Assembly: GCA_031277535.1 (NCBI GenBank)
Contig: JAITMD010000019.1
Coordinates: 1 to 64,000 of the forward strand
DNA length: 64,000 bases
Source: Flavobacteriaceae bacterium
GTDB lineage: Bacteria > Bacteroidota > Bacteroidia > Flavobacteriales > Flavobacteriaceae
Direction: 5' to 3'
Shown: positions 44,412 to 53,265 of the stretch, piece after piece
Numbering within the stretch: the first letter of the stretch is position 1
How the letters are laid out: each line of letters starts with the position of its first letter
Made by a program: the position numbers and the translations under genes
The notes under the pieces: model-generated
What the model was told of the DNA's origin: nothing
Seen by the model: the letters and a program-made list of their open reading frames with translations, nothing else
Database searches by the model: none

Positions 44412-44496
44412 AGCTATAGATAGACACGATCTTTAGATAAACTATCTGTTCTTACTTATAATTAAGTAATTATAAGATGGCTAATTTATATAATAC

Positions 44497-44538
44497 AAAG
44501 AGGGATGTAGTGATTTTCTACATACCTCTTTTGTTTTT
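44497..44538. terminator. Bidirectional terminator between barrel and HMA genes
   Basis: AAAGAGGGATGTAG (44497-44510) pairs with CTACATACCTCTTT (44518-44531) with one mismatch, followed by T residues on the plus strand. Confidence 0.8.
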
Positions 44539-44734
44539 AAAGTATTTCGTACTTACCTGCACTTGTCAGAATTTGTTGTACTTCATCTTTAGAAATATTA
44601 GGAGTCTTAATCTCTATGCTATGCGTGTCCAGAGTTACTGTAGCTTCAATAGCTGGGTGTTTCTTTAGTTCTTCTTCTATTTTACCTACACAACTTGTGC
44701 ATCCCATTCCTTTTATTTGATATACTGTTGACAT
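44537..44734 (-). CDS. Heavy-metal-associated (HMA) domain metallochaperone
   Basis: The 65-residue protein is one HMA domain with the motif GMGCTSC (Cys12 and Cys15), typical of CopZ/Atx1-type copper chaperones. Cytoplasmic. No metal ATPase is encoded beside it in the window, so its partner is elsewhere. Confidence 0.9.
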   Translation of the reverse strand: MSTVYQIKGMGCTSCVGKIEEELKKHPAIEATVTLDTHSIEIKTPNISKDEVQQILTSAGKYEIL

Positions 44735-44764
44735 AATTATAAATGTTAGTTTATTTTTGTATTA

Positions 44765-44772
44765 CAAATGTA
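44765..44772 (-). promoter_or_regulatory. -7 element TACATTTG of the HMA gene
   Basis: The minus-strand TAnnTTTG is 30 bases before the start at 44734. Confidence 0.5.
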
Positions 44773-44867
44773 TTTCAGCTACTTCATTAAGTTGTTATAG
44801 GATTTGTATAAATTGTTATATAATTAAATGAGTTGTTTTAAACTTAATCATGTAAATTTAAGAGAAT

Positions 44868-45764
44868 ATGTTTGACTTTAGACTAAAAGTATTTTATACC
44901 GTAGCGAAGCGAGGTAGTTTTACTAAAGCTGCTAAAGAGTTATTAATCTCACAGCCAGCGGTAACTAAACACATACAAGAGATAGAGTCAACTTATGAAA
45001 CCAAGCTATTTGTTAGAGATGGTATGAAAATACATTTAACGGAGGCAGGTGAACTCTTATATTCTTATGCAGAAGAGATTTTTTCTATTTATAGAAATTT
45101 AGAGTTTGATATACATGCTTTGAATGCTAAGATGGATGGTAGTTTAAGAGTAGGGGCAAGTACAACTATTTCTCAATATGTGTTACCCCCGTTATTAGCT
45201 GAGTTTAAAAAGAAAGTGAGCAATCTTCACTTAGATGTAGTTTCAGATAATACCAATACGATAGAGAATCTATTATTAAACAAAACTATAGATGTTGGTT
45301 TGGTTGAGGGGTATTCTAAAAATCCACAAATAAAATATACTGATTTTATTAAAGATGAGATTGTATTGGTTTGTGGGAGTTCTAATCCATTGGTAAAAAG
45401 AGGTGGGATTAAGCCAGAAGAATTGAAACAATTATCTTTTTTGTTAAGAGAAACAGGATCAGGAACGTTAGATGTTGTGGAAGCATGCTTGAGAACATTA
45501 GGTATAACTTTAAGTGATTTGACTAATGAAATGAGTTTTTCGAGTACAGAAAGCATTAAAATGTATTTAATGCATTCTAATAGTGTTGCATTTCTTTCAA
45601 TACATGCTATATTAAAAGAATTGAGATATAATGAACTGACTGTTTTAGATGTTGATGGATTAGATATTAGTCGTACTTTTTCGTTGATACAACGTCAGGG
45701 ACAGGAAAGTGCATTAATAGAATTGTTTATTCGTTTTGTTAGAACTCATAATTTGAAGTTATAG
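44868..45764 (+). CDS. LysR-family transcriptional regulator (YeiE-like)
   Basis: The 298-residue product has the LysR winged helix at residues 1-60 (FYTVAKRGSFTKAAKELLISQPAVTKHI cut to its core SFTKAAKELLISQPAVTK) and a two-lobed effector domain. It is followed after 70 bases by a YeiH-family transporter gene in the same orientation, the well-known YeiE-YeiH pairing that is linked to sulfite/sulfur regulation. It probably controls the transporter gene. Confidence 0.9.
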   Translation: MFDFRLKVFYTVAKRGSFTKAAKELLISQPAVTKHIQEIESTYETKLFVRDGMKIHLTEAGELLYSYAEEIFSIYRNLEFDIHALNAKMDGSLRVGASTTISQYVLPPLLAEFKKKVSNLHLDVVSDNTNTIENLLLNKTIDVGLVEGYSKNPQIKYTDFIKDEIVLVCGSSNPLVKRGGIKPEELKQLSFLLRETGSGTLDVVEACLRTLGITLSDLTNEMSFSSTESIKMYLMHSNSVAFLSIHAILKELRYNELTVLDVDGLDISRTFSLIQRQGQESALIELFIRFVRTHNLKL

Positions 45765-45834
45765 GTTATAACAATTATGTATTTTCTTTTTGTTGTTTGA
45801 TTCAAGAGATTTGTACTTGTAAACAACAGAAAAA

Positions 45835-46779
45835 ATGAATACAACAGAAAACAAAAAAGACTCGTTAGCGCGTATTTTATTAATAGGCTTAGGAATTCTA
45901 AGTTTATTCCCTTTTATATCTTCAGCAGTAGCTTTAGTAATAGGGATAGTATATGCACAGCTATTCGATAATCCTTATGGGAAACAAACTAAAAAGGCTA
46001 CAGGACTATTACTAAAAGTAGCCGTTGTAGGATTAGGATTCGGAATGAATGTGTATAGTGCAATATCAGCAGGTAAGGATGGTTTTATTCTGACTGTGTT
46101 TTCAATCTTTTTGACTTTAAGTTTAGGTTTTTTATTAGGTAAGTTATTAAAGATAGATAAGAAGATATCTTACTTAATCTCTTCAGGAACTGCTATCTGT
46201 GGAGGAAGTGCTATCGCAGCGGTGTCTCCAGTGATTAAAGCAGATGAGAAGCAAATATCAGTAGCCTTGGGAATCGTGTTTATTTTAAATTCGGTAGCAC
46301 TGATTATATTTCCACCTATTGGACATGCTTTAGGATTGAGTCAAGTTGACTTTGGGTTATGGTCAGCTATTGCGATCCACGATACAAGCTCTGTGGTAGG
46401 AGCAGCTGCTAAGTATGGAGATCAGGCATTAGAAGTAGCTACTACGGTAAAGTTAGCGCGTGCGTTATGGGTTATTCCAGTAGCTTTCTTATCGATGGTG
46501 TTCTTTAAGAATAAAGGCGGAAAAATGAAGTTGCCTTATTTCATCGGATTATTCGTCTTAGCGATGTTAGCGAATTCTTATATTCCTGCTGTACAAGTAG
46601 TAGGACCTTATATAGTAGAAGCTTCAAAAGCGGCATTGACATTGACATTATTTTTAATAGGGACTTCATTGTCCTACCGCACTGTAAAATCAGTAGGTTT
46701 TAAACCTCTATTAGAAGGAGTAGGACTATGGATATTTATCTCTGTCACATCTCTACTGTATATTATGTATGTAAATTAA
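45835..46779 (+). CDS. YeiH-family putative sulfate exporter
   Basis: The 314-residue inner-membrane protein has about ten membrane segments and the family motifs KVAVVGLGFGMN (about 61-72), ICGGSAIAAVSPVIKA (about 121-136), AIHDTSSVVGAAAKYGD and GTSLSYRTVKSVGFKPL. The family (UPF0324/YeiH) is annotated as putative sulfate export; direct proof is limited. It is behind its LysR regulator gene and ends before a terminator. Confidence 0.9.
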   Translation: MNTTENKKDSLARILLIGLGILSLFPFISSAVALVIGIVYAQLFDNPYGKQTKKATGLLLKVAVVGLGFGMNVYSAISAGKDGFILTVFSIFLTLSLGFLLGKLLKIDKKISYLISSGTAICGGSAIAAVSPVIKADEKQISVALGIVFILNSVALIIFPPIGHALGLSQVDFGLWSAIAIHDTSSVVGAAAKYGDQALEVATTVKLARALWVIPVAFLSMVFFKNKGGKMKLPYFIGLFVLAMLANSYIPAVQVVGPYIVEASKAALTLTLFLIGTSLSYRTVKSVGFKPLLEGVGLWIFISVTSLLYIMYVN

Positions 46780-46806
46780 AATAGATAGGAGACAACAATA
46801 AACAAG

Positions 46807-46836
46807 AAAAGGCTTATTATAAATAAGTCTTTTTTT
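46807..46836 (+). terminator. Terminator of the YeiH gene
   Basis: AAAAGGCTTATT (46807-46818) pairs with AATAAGTCTTTT (46822-46833) with one G-U pair, followed by T. Confidence 0.85.
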
Positions 46837-46892
46837 GTATGTGATAATTACGGTGAAGAAAAATGAAGGTGTTAGTTGGTCTATATAATTCA

Positions 46893-46900
46893 TATTTTTG
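46893..46900 (+). promoter_or_regulatory. -7 element TATTTTTG of the second WYL gene
   Basis: The perfect TAnnTTTG has a TTA -33 candidate at 46872-46874 (18-base spacing). It lies downstream of an in-frame ATG at 46863, so translation must start later, at 46926. Confidence 0.5.
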
Positions 46901-46925
46901 TAATAGAACTATACATCTCTTAAGA

Positions 46926-47621
46926 ATGAATGACAACGATAATGATATAAAGCGACTATCTCGACTTACAGCTATACTTATTCAACTGCAAACCAAACGA
47001 CTTTTGACAGCAAGAGCATTAGCGAATAAGTTTGGGATGAGTGTCCGTACGATATACAGAGATATAAAGACGTTAGAACAAGCGGGTGTTCCTATCATTA
47101 CTGAAGAGGGAAAAGGGTATAGGCTAATGGAAGGGTATAGAGTACCACCTCTAATGTTTACAGAAGCACAAGCCAATGCGTTAATTACAGCAGAACAATT
47201 GGTTCTTAAAAATAAGGACACCTCGTTTATTAGAGATTATTGTGAAGCAATTGACAAGATCAAAGCGGTCTTGAGATATAATGTACAGGACAATGCTAAT
47301 TTGCTTTCAGAGAGAACACGTTTTGACCAAAATAATTACTTGGAAAGAAATAGTAATAGTTTATCTGATATACAGTTTGCGTTGACTAATTTTCGTATTG
47401 TAAAGATTGAATATACAAATGAAAAAGAGCAAACCACAATCAGAAACATTGAACCATTTGCGTTGCTAAACACTGAGAACTGGTTATTGGTTGCTTATTG
47501 TCAGTTAAGACAAGAATTTCGTTTCTTCCGCTTAGATAGAATTAAGAAATTAGAAGTATTAACTGAAGAGTTTGAACCTCATAAAATGACTTTGCAAGAG
47601 TATTTTGAAAGATATCATTAA
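46926..47621 (+). CDS. WYL-domain transcriptional regulator (paralogue)
   Basis: The product from the ATG at 46926 (MNDNDNDIKRLSRLT) has 231 residues: a winged helix (GMSVRTIYRDIKTLEQAG) and a WYL domain (NTENWLLVAYCQLR, RLDRIKKL). It shares most of its motifs with the WYL protein at 40795, e.g. LTAxxTQLQxKR and MFTxxxANALITAEQL. The downstream α/β-hydrolase operon starts 80 bases after the stop and has a dyad operator between them, like the first WYL regulator. Confidence 0.9.
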   Translation: MNDNDNDIKRLSRLTAILIQLQTKRLLTARALANKFGMSVRTIYRDIKTLEQAGVPIITEEGKGYRLMEGYRVPPLMFTEAQANALITAEQLVLKNKDTSFIRDYCEAIDKIKAVLRYNVQDNANLLSERTRFDQNNYLERNSNSLSDIQFALTNFRIVKIEYTNEKEQTTIRNIEPFALLNTENWLLVAYCQLRQEFRFFRLDRIKKLEVLTEEFEPHKMTLQEYFERYH

Positions 47622-47634
47622 TATTTTTTAACCC

Positions 47635-47670
47635 TTGCCATAGGGTTGTCGCAAGGTGGGAATAAGTTTG
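47635..47670 (+). promoter_or_regulatory. WYL-operator and promoter of the hydrolase/YdeI operon
   Basis: TTGCCATAGGGTTGTCGCAA (47635-47654) contains TGnCA-N6-TGTC in the same layout as the minus-strand site at 40798-40813. Then AAGGTG (47653-47658) and a perfect TAAGTTTG -7 element (47663-47670) lie at the same distances as at the other site. The start codon is 30 bases after the -7 element. Confidence 0.65.
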
Positions 47671-47700
47671 CATCGTTAAGTAATCTTTAAAAGAATCGAT

Positions 47701-48651
47701 ATGATAAACGAAATGTATGTAAGTAATTTTCCTCAGCCTATTATTGTGCAAGTCAATGGTGTGGAATTAGAAGTATTTGAAGCAGGTAAACAGAATGTTG
47801 GAAACCCTATAGTACTTTGTCATGGTTTTCCAGAACATGCTTTTTCTTGGCGTTATCAGGTTCAGCCTCTTGTAGATGCTGGCTATCATGTTATTATTCC
47901 GAATCAGAGAGGATATGGTAACTCATCTCAGCCAACTGAAATAACTCAGTATGATATTATACATTTGACAAGTGATTTAGTAGCTCTACTGGATCATTTT
48001 GGATATGAAGATGCTGTATTTGTAGGTCACGATTGGGGAGCAAATGTTGTTTGGCATCTGGCATTATTACATCCTAAAAGGGTAAATAAAATTATAAACT
48101 TAGCCTTGCCTTATCAGGAACGTGGTGAAATGCCATGGCTTGATTTGATGGAAGCAATTTTTGGAGAAGATTTTTATTTTGTACACTTCAATCGACAAAT
48201 AGGAGTTGCAGATGCTATAATGAATAAAAATACAACTCGTTTCCTTCATAATATATTTCGTAAGAATGTACCACTTACACCACCAGAACCAGGTATGTTG
48301 ATGATTAATCTTGCACAAAAAGAAAATTCTTTAGGAGAACCTTTAATGCAAGAAAGCGAGCTAGATGTCTTTGTTACTGCCTTTGAAGCATCAGGTTTTA
48401 CGGGAAGTATCAATTGGTATAGAAATATGGATAGAAACTGGCATATAATGGCTGATATTATTCCATTTATTAATCACCCCACTCTTATGATATATGGTTT
48501 GAAGGATACAATTCCTGAGAATGAAAATCTGAAGAATATCGCCCCAAATTTGGATGTTATTAGATTAGACTGTGGACATTGGATTCAGCAAGAAAAACCA
48601 GAAGAAACTACCCGAGTAATTTTGCAATGGCTAAGACAACAGAATGATTAA
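47701..48651 (+). CDS. Alpha/beta hydrolase (epoxide hydrolase-like)
   Basis: The 316-residue cytoplasmic protein has HGFPE (about 41-45), the nucleophile elbow GHDWGAN with Asp111, lid tyrosines, and DCGHWIQQEKP near the C-terminus with the catalytic His. This is the epoxide hydrolase/dehalogenase pattern. The substrate is unknown. It is the first gene of a two-gene operon under the WYL-type operator. Confidence 0.88.
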   Translation: MINEMYVSNFPQPIIVQVNGVELEVFEAGKQNVGNPIVLCHGFPEHAFSWRYQVQPLVDAGYHVIIPNQRGYGNSSQPTEITQYDIIHLTSDLVALLDHFGYEDAVFVGHDWGANVVWHLALLHPKRVNKIINLALPYQERGEMPWLDLMEAIFGEDFYFVHFNRQIGVADAIMNKNTTRFLHNIFRKNVPLTPPEPGMLMINLAQKENSLGEPLMQESELDVFVTAFEASGFTGSINWYRNMDRNWHIMADIIPFINHPTLMIYGLKDTIPENENLKNIAPNLDVIRLDCGHWIQQEKPEETTRVILQWLRQQND

Positions 48652-49225
48652 AGAAGAAGAAACATATTACCCTCAAAGTATAGAGGATTGGAGACAATGG
48701 TTAGAAGAGAATCATCAGATTAAACAGTCTGTATGGCTCGTTTATTATACTAAACAGTCAGAAGTTCCTTCTATTAGTTGGCGAGAAGCTGTAGATGAAG
48801 CACTTTGTTTTGGTTGGATAGACAGTACTAAGAAAAAGATTGATGATACTTCATATATACAATATTTTAGTAAAAGAAAACCTAATAGTATTTGGTCTAA
48901 AGTCAACAAAGAGATAGTACAGATACTCATAGATAATAAGAGAATGACAAAAGCGGGTTTTGAAAGTGTTGAGGTTGCAAAAGAAAACGGTTCTTGGACA
49001 ATCTTGGATGAAGTAGAAGCATTGATAATACCAGATGATTTAGAAATAGCATTTAGTAAGCACAATGGTACAAAAGATTATTTCTTAAGTTTGAGTAAGT
49101 CAACAAGAAAAATAGTATTGAGTTGGGTAGTCCTTGCTAAACGACAAGAAACAAGGCAAAAACGAATCAATGAGGTTGTAGAAAGCGCAAGAAATAAGAA
49201 ATTACCAAAGCAGATAACATATTAA
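48644..49225 (+). CDS. YdeI/OmpD-associated family protein
   Basis: The 193-residue product matches the YdeI/OmpD-associated (OmdA) family: WLEENHQIKQSVWLVYYTKQ cut to WLEENHQIKQSVWLVYY at the start, SWREAVDEALCFGWIDS at about 43-59, KPNSIWSKVN and the C-terminal REIVLSWVVLAKRQETRQKRI core (here KIVLSWVVLAKRQETR). Its start overlaps the hydrolase gene by eight bases, so the pair is translationally coupled. Function unknown. Confidence 0.88.
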   Translation: MIKEEETYYPQSIEDWRQWLEENHQIKQSVWLVYYTKQSEVPSISWREAVDEALCFGWIDSTKKKIDDTSYIQYFSKRKPNSIWSKVNKEIVQILIDNKRMTKAGFESVEVAKENGSWTILDEVEALIIPDDLEIAFSKHNGTKDYFLSLSKSTRKIVLSWVVLAKRQETRQKRINEVVESARNKKLPKQITY

Positions 49226-49226
49226 A

Positions 49227-49260
49227 AAAAGAGGCTCAACAATTGTCGAGCCTCTTTTCT
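49227..49260. terminator. Bidirectional terminator between YdeI and carboxylase genes
   Basis: AAAAGAGGCTC (49227-49237) and GAGCCTCTTTT (49248-49258) are perfect 11-base arms. Confidence 0.9.
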
Positions 49261-49268
49261 GGTTTTTA

Positions 49269-50897
49269 TTATACTTGAATAACTCCTAAGTTAAACGGTT
49301 TTTCAATAGGAGCGTGGTTTGCAGCTTCGATACCCATAGAAATCCACTTACGCGTATCTAAAGGATCGATAATAGCATCTGTCCAAAGACGTGCTGCTGC
49401 ATAATAAGGCGAAACTTGATTGTCGTATTTCGCTTTAATTTTATTGAATAATTCTTCTTCTTGTTCTTTTGATAGTTCTTCTCCTTTTGCTTTTAAAGAA
49501 GAAGCTTCTATTTGTAGTAATACTTTAGCAGCTTGAGCACCACCCATTACAGCCAACTCTGCACTTGGCCAAGCAAAGATAAGACGTGGGTCATAAGCTT
49601 TACCACACATAGCATAGTTACCTGCTCCATAAGAGTTACCTACTACTACAGTAAATTTAGGAACTATAGAGTTAGATACGGCATTTACCATCTTAGCACC
49701 GTCTTTAATGATACCACCATGCTCAGATTTAGAACCTACCATAAATCCAGTAACGTCTTGTAAAAATACTAATGGTATTTTCTTTTGGTTACAGTTAGCA
49801 ATAAATCGAGTAGCCTTGTCAGCCGAGTCAGAGTAGATTACTCCACCGAACTGCATTTCACCTTTTTTCGTTTTTACTACTTTGCGTTGGTTGGCTACAA
49901 TACCAACTGCCCATCCATCTATACGTGCATATCCAGTAATGATAGATTGACCATAACCTTCTTTGTATTCCTCAAATTCTGAGTTATCTACTAAGCGTTT
50001 GATGATCTCCATCATGTCGTATTGCTCATTACGAGCTTTAGGAAGGATACCGTAGATGTCTTCTTGAGGAAGTGCTGGTTTAACAGCCTTGATACGGTTA
50101 TATCCAGCTTTGTCAAAGTCACCTATTTTATCAACGATATTTTTGATTGTATCTAATGCGTCTTTGTCATCTTTAGCTTTATAGTCAGTTACACCTGATA
50201 TTTCACAGTGTGTAGTAGCACCTCCTAATGTTTCGTTGTCGATACTTTCACCGATAGCTGCTTTTACTAAATAACTACCAGCAAGGAATATACTTCCTGT
50301 TTTGTCTACGATAAGAGCTTCGTCACTCATAATAGGTAAGTAAGCACCACCAGCTACACAACTACCCATTACTGCAGCAATCTGTGTAATACCCATACTG
50401 CTGATTACAGCATTGTTTCTAAAGATACGTCCAAAGTGTTCTTTATCAGGGAAGATTTCATCTTGCAATGGAAGGTAAACACCAGCACTGTCTACTAAGT
50501 AGATAATAGGTAGTTTGTTCTCTATTGCTATTTCTTGAGCTCTTAAGTTCTTTTTTCCTGTGATAGGGAACCATGCACCTGCTTTTACAGTAGCGTCATT
50601 AGCTACTACGATACATTGTTTTCCTTTGATATAACCAATTTTTACTACTACACCACCAGAAGGACATCCTCCGTGTTCTGCATACATACCTTCTCCTGCA
50701 AAAGCACCAATCTCTATACTATTAGCTTTGTCGTCTAATAAATAGTCGATACGCTCTCTGGCAGTCATCTTCCCTTGTTCGTGTAGTTTAGCTATTCTTT
50801 TTTCTCCACCACCTTGTTTTACTTTTACTAATTTTCTCTTTAAGTCAGATAGTAAAAGCTTATTGTGGTCTTCGTTTTTATTGAAGTTTATATCCAT
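49269..50897 (-). CDS. Acyl-CoA carboxylase beta subunit (carboxyltransferase)
   Basis: The 542-residue product is a carboxyltransferase of the propionyl-/methylcrotonyl-CoA type: N-terminal KMTARERIDYLLD, the GGCPSGGVVVKIGYIKG strand, LVDSAGVYLPLQDE, GSCVAGGAYLPIMSDE and, in the C-terminal half, GAGNYAMCGKAYDPRLIFAWPSA (here cut to GAGNYAMCGKAYDPR). Methylcrotonyl-CoA carboxylase (leucine breakdown) fits best; propionyl-CoA is the alternative. The biotin-carrying alpha subunit is not in the window. Confidence 0.9.
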   Translation of the reverse strand: MDINFNKNEDHNKLLLSDLKRKLVKVKQGGGEKRIAKLHEQGKMTARERIDYLLDDKANSIEIGAFAGEGMYAEHGGCPSGGVVVKIGYIKGKQCIVVANDATVKAGAWFPITGKKNLRAQEIAIENKLPIIYLVDSAGVYLPLQDEIFPDKEHFGRIFRNNAVISSMGITQIAAVMGSCVAGGAYLPIMSDEALIVDKTGSIFLAGSYLVKAAIGESIDNETLGGATTHCEISGVTDYKAKDDKDALDTIKNIVDKIGDFDKAGYNRIKAVKPALPQEDIYGILPKARNEQYDMMEIIKRLVDNSEFEEYKEGYGQSIITGYARIDGWAVGIVANQRKVVKTKKGEMQFGGVIYSDSADKATRFIANCNQKKIPLVFLQDVTGFMVGSKSEHGGIIKDGAKMVNAVSNSIVPKFTVVVGNSYGAGNYAMCGKAYDPRLIFAWPSAELAVMGGAQAAKVLLQIEASSLKAKGEELSKEQEEELFNKIKAKYDNQVSPYYAAARLWTDAIIDPLDTRKWISMGIEAANHAPIEKPFNLGVIQV

Positions 50898-51205
50898 AGT
50901 TTGTTCGGTTTGTCGAATATTGTGTTTTTAGATGTTCGCTAAAATACAAAATAATTATAGAAATTATCTGGACTTTTTAGTTTTGAAAAACTTCTATGTT
51001 TTTTATACAAATATAAAGTGATAAGCCTTTAACTATTTCATTTAAGCTATGAAGTTAGTAACAAGCGAATAGAATAAATTTTATATAGAATAGTGTCCTA
51101 TAAAATATTTCCTTATTATAGCTTTATTTATAATTGAATTAATGTTTTTTGTTTGTTTATACAGTATAAGTAAGTGTTTTAGATGTGTGATAAGAATGAG
51201 AGGTT

Positions 51206-51234
51206 GTTCTTTTATTGCCTTGTAATAAAAGAAC
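51206..51234. repeat. Inverted repeat GTTCTTTTATT / AATAAAAGAAC
   Basis: Perfect 11-base arms around a 7-base loop, 60 bases upstream of a promoter; no T-run on the plus strand follows it. Confidence 0.55.
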
Positions 51235-51276
51235 CTATTGTATATAGGAGCAATAAAACTTAACATTGAGGAAACA

Positions 51277-51304
51277 TTAGAAAGGATTTATTAACTTACT
51301 TTTG
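51277..51304 (+). promoter_or_regulatory. Promoter TTA-N17-TACTTTTG of the DUF47-Pit operon
   Basis: TACTTTTG at 51297-51304 is a perfect -7 element, with TTA at 51277-51279 in -33 position. It lies 27 bases before the ATG at 51332. Confidence 0.5.
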
Positions 51305-51331
51305 CCAAGTTTTATTTATATTATATATTTA

Positions 51332-51976
51332 ATGTCATTAAATAATATTTTTCAGTTTTTAGTGCCAAAGGATAAAGTGTTTTATCCTCTTTTTGAACAA
51401 GCGGCAAACAAGATTAAAGTTCTTTCAACAACATTGCATGAAGCAGCAAATGTAGATGCAAAAGAGAGAGAGAAACTATTAAAAGAAGTAGAAGTATTAA
51501 AACAAGAAATTGAGACTATTGCTCAAACTACTCGTGTAGAACTTGGAAAAAACTTTATTACTCCTTTTGATCGAGAAGATATTCATAGCTTAATTACAGC
51601 TGTAGATGATATCGCTGATAACTTATCAGATGCTGCATCTCGTATGAGATTGTATCAAATTGATAAAATAACAAAACCATTGCGTAAACTAACTGAGGCA
51701 AATTTAGAAGCTTGTAGTGAGGTATCTCGTGGATTGTTAGCGTTAAATAGTATGAAAAATTTACCTGCATTAGCAGAAGTATGTAAAAATATTTCTCGTT
51801 TAGAACGTAAAGCTGATAAGGTTTTTGATAAAGCAGTTGCAGATATTTTCGAAAATGAAAGTAATGTAATTGAGATTATTAAGTATAAGGAGGTAATGAT
51901 GGCTCTTGAAACAGCTACTGATAGTTGTAAAGACGTAGCAAATGTATTGGAGGCAATCACAGTAAAGTATTCTTAA
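51332..51976 (+). CDS. DUF47 family (PhoU-like) protein
   Basis: The product from the ATG at 51332 (MSLNNIFQFLVPKDKVFY) has 214 residues and is an all-helical PhoU-like protein of the TIGR00153/DUF47 family, with the metal-ligand-like motif TPFDREDIHSLI (about 75-86) and ExxADKVFDKAV near 175. These proteins are encoded with Pit transporters and are thought to tune phosphate uptake. The Pit gene follows after 15 bases. Confidence 0.9.
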   Translation: MSLNNIFQFLVPKDKVFYPLFEQAANKIKVLSTTLHEAANVDAKEREKLLKEVEVLKQEIETIAQTTRVELGKNFITPFDREDIHSLITAVDDIADNLSDAASRMRLYQIDKITKPLRKLTEANLEACSEVSRGLLALNSMKNLPALAEVCKNISRLERKADKVFDKAVADIFENESNVIEIIKYKEVMMALETATDSCKDVANVLEAITVKYS

Positions 51977-51991
51977 TCAACTTAATAATTT

Positions 51992-53107
51992 ATGGAAGTA
52001 ATTTCTTCAGGTTTAGAAGCTCTAAATGGTATATTGAGTTCTGGACAAGGAATAATGCTTATTGTAATTATTATATTTGCTTTAGGTTTTGATTATATCA
52101 ATGGATTTCATGATGCAGCCAATTCAATTGCGACTATTGTTACAACAAAAGTATTAACACCTTTCCAAGCCGTTCTTTGGGCAGCAGCTTTTAACTTTGC
52201 CGCTTATTTTATCTCTTTGTATATTATCGGAGAGTTTAAAATTGGTAATACAATTGCTAAGTCTGTAAATGAGCATTTTATTACGTTAGAGGTAATATTT
52301 GCAGGATTAGTAGCTGCTATTCTTTGGAATTTAGCTACTTGGAAGTTAGGTATTCCTTCTTCATCTTCACATACACTTATTGGTGGTTTTATGGGAGCAG
52401 CTATTGCTCATGCTGGTGGTTTATCAGTAGGAGGAGAAGATGTAGTGGTTTATGCTAAAGTAATTCCAATTTTTCTATTCATTTTTGGAGCACCTTTTTT
52501 GGGTATGATATTGGCGTATTTTATTACTGTTGCAATTATGTGGATATGCCGTAAGTCTAATCCTCATAAGTGTGAAACATGGTTTAAACGATTACAGTTG
52601 GTGTCTTCTGCATTGTTTTCTTTAGGACATGGAGGTAATGATGCTCAGAAAGTAATGGGGATTATTGGTGCAGCAGTTATTTTTTATCATGTCAATGTAG
52701 ATATGGATCCTTTATATGTTGCTAAAGGAGCAGATACGTTTAAAATCTTTGTAGAACATTGGTGGTGGGTACCTTTGGCATCATTTGTATTTATTGGTTT
52801 AGGAACATTATCTGGTGGATGGAAAATTGTGAAAACAATGGGATCTAAAATTACCAAAGTAACACCATTAGAAGGGGTAGCTGCAGAAACAGCAGGTGCA
52901 GTTGCGTTGTATGTTACTGAACATATGGGTATTCCTGTTTCTACTACACATACAATTACAGGTTCTATTATTGGAGTTGGAATTACAAAACGAATTTCAG
53001 CAGTAAGATGGGGGGTTACAATAAATCTTCTTTGGGCATGGGTACTAACTATTCCTGTCTCAGCAGTAATTGCTATGTTGGTTTATTATTTAGTATCATT
53101 ATTCTAA
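51992..53107 (+). CDS. Inorganic phosphate transporter, Pit family
   Basis: The 371-residue inner-membrane protein has about ten membrane segments in two inverted halves, with the Pit signatures GFDYINGFHDAANSIATIV (cut to YINGFHDAANSIAT, near residue 28-45) and LGHGGNDAQKVMG (about 211-223), plus GIPVSTTHTITGSI in the second half. It takes up phosphate (or metal phosphate) with protons. Co-transcribed with the DUF47 gene upstream. Confidence 0.95.
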   Translation: MEVISSGLEALNGILSSGQGIMLIVIIIFALGFDYINGFHDAANSIATIVTTKVLTPFQAVLWAAAFNFAAYFISLYIIGEFKIGNTIAKSVNEHFITLEVIFAGLVAAILWNLATWKLGIPSSSSHTLIGGFMGAAIAHAGGLSVGGEDVVVYAKVIPIFLFIFGAPFLGMILAYFITVAIMWICRKSNPHKCETWFKRLQLVSSALFSLGHGGNDAQKVMGIIGAAVIFYHVNVDMDPLYVAKGADTFKIFVEHWWWVPLASFVFIGLGTLSGGWKIVKTMGSKITKVTPLEGVAAETAGAVALYVTEHMGIPVSTTHTITGSIIGVGITKRISAVRWGVTINLLWAWVLTIPVSAVIAMLVYYLVSLF

Positions 53108-53134
53108 TATTCTTATTAAGAATATATAAAATAT

Positions 53135-53168
53135 GAAAGCGATGTGTGAAAATACATCGCTTTTTTTT
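53135..53168 (+). terminator. Terminator of the DUF47-Pit operon
   Basis: AAAGCGATGT (53136-53145) pairs with ACATCGCTTT (53154-53163), followed by a T-run. Confidence 0.92.
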
Positions 53169-53227
53169 ATTTTAATGTTAATCAAATAATATTAAAAATA
53201 TTTTGTGTTAAAAAAGGTTAACATAAA

Positions 53228-53256
53228 TTGTAGTATCAAATCTCATCTTATATTTG
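53228..53256 (+). promoter_or_regulatory. Promoter TTG-N18-TATATTTG before the small membrane protein and RND operon
   Basis: TTG at 53228-53230 and a perfect TATATTTG at 53249-53256 with 18-base spacing; the start at 53266 follows only 9 bases later, so the leader is nearly absent. Confidence 0.65.
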
Positions 53257-53265
53257 ATACCAATT

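Larger units (their letters stand above)
50898..51331. other. 434-base intergenic stretch with hairpin and Pit promoter
   Basis: A hairpin GTTCTTTTATT / AATAAAAGAAC at 51206-51234 has no gene upstream of it on the plus strand, and the DUF47-Pit promoter follows at 51277-51304. Nothing else is recognised. Confidence 0.55.

Noticed and set aside
46863..46925. Upstream ATG of the second WYL regulator
   Set aside because: The -7 element at 46893-46900 is downstream of it, and the paralogue starts at the position equal to 46926.
51081..51266. 61-codon open frame on the minus strand
   Set aside because: No start context, no homology visible, AT-rich, overlaps the hairpin region before the Pit operon.
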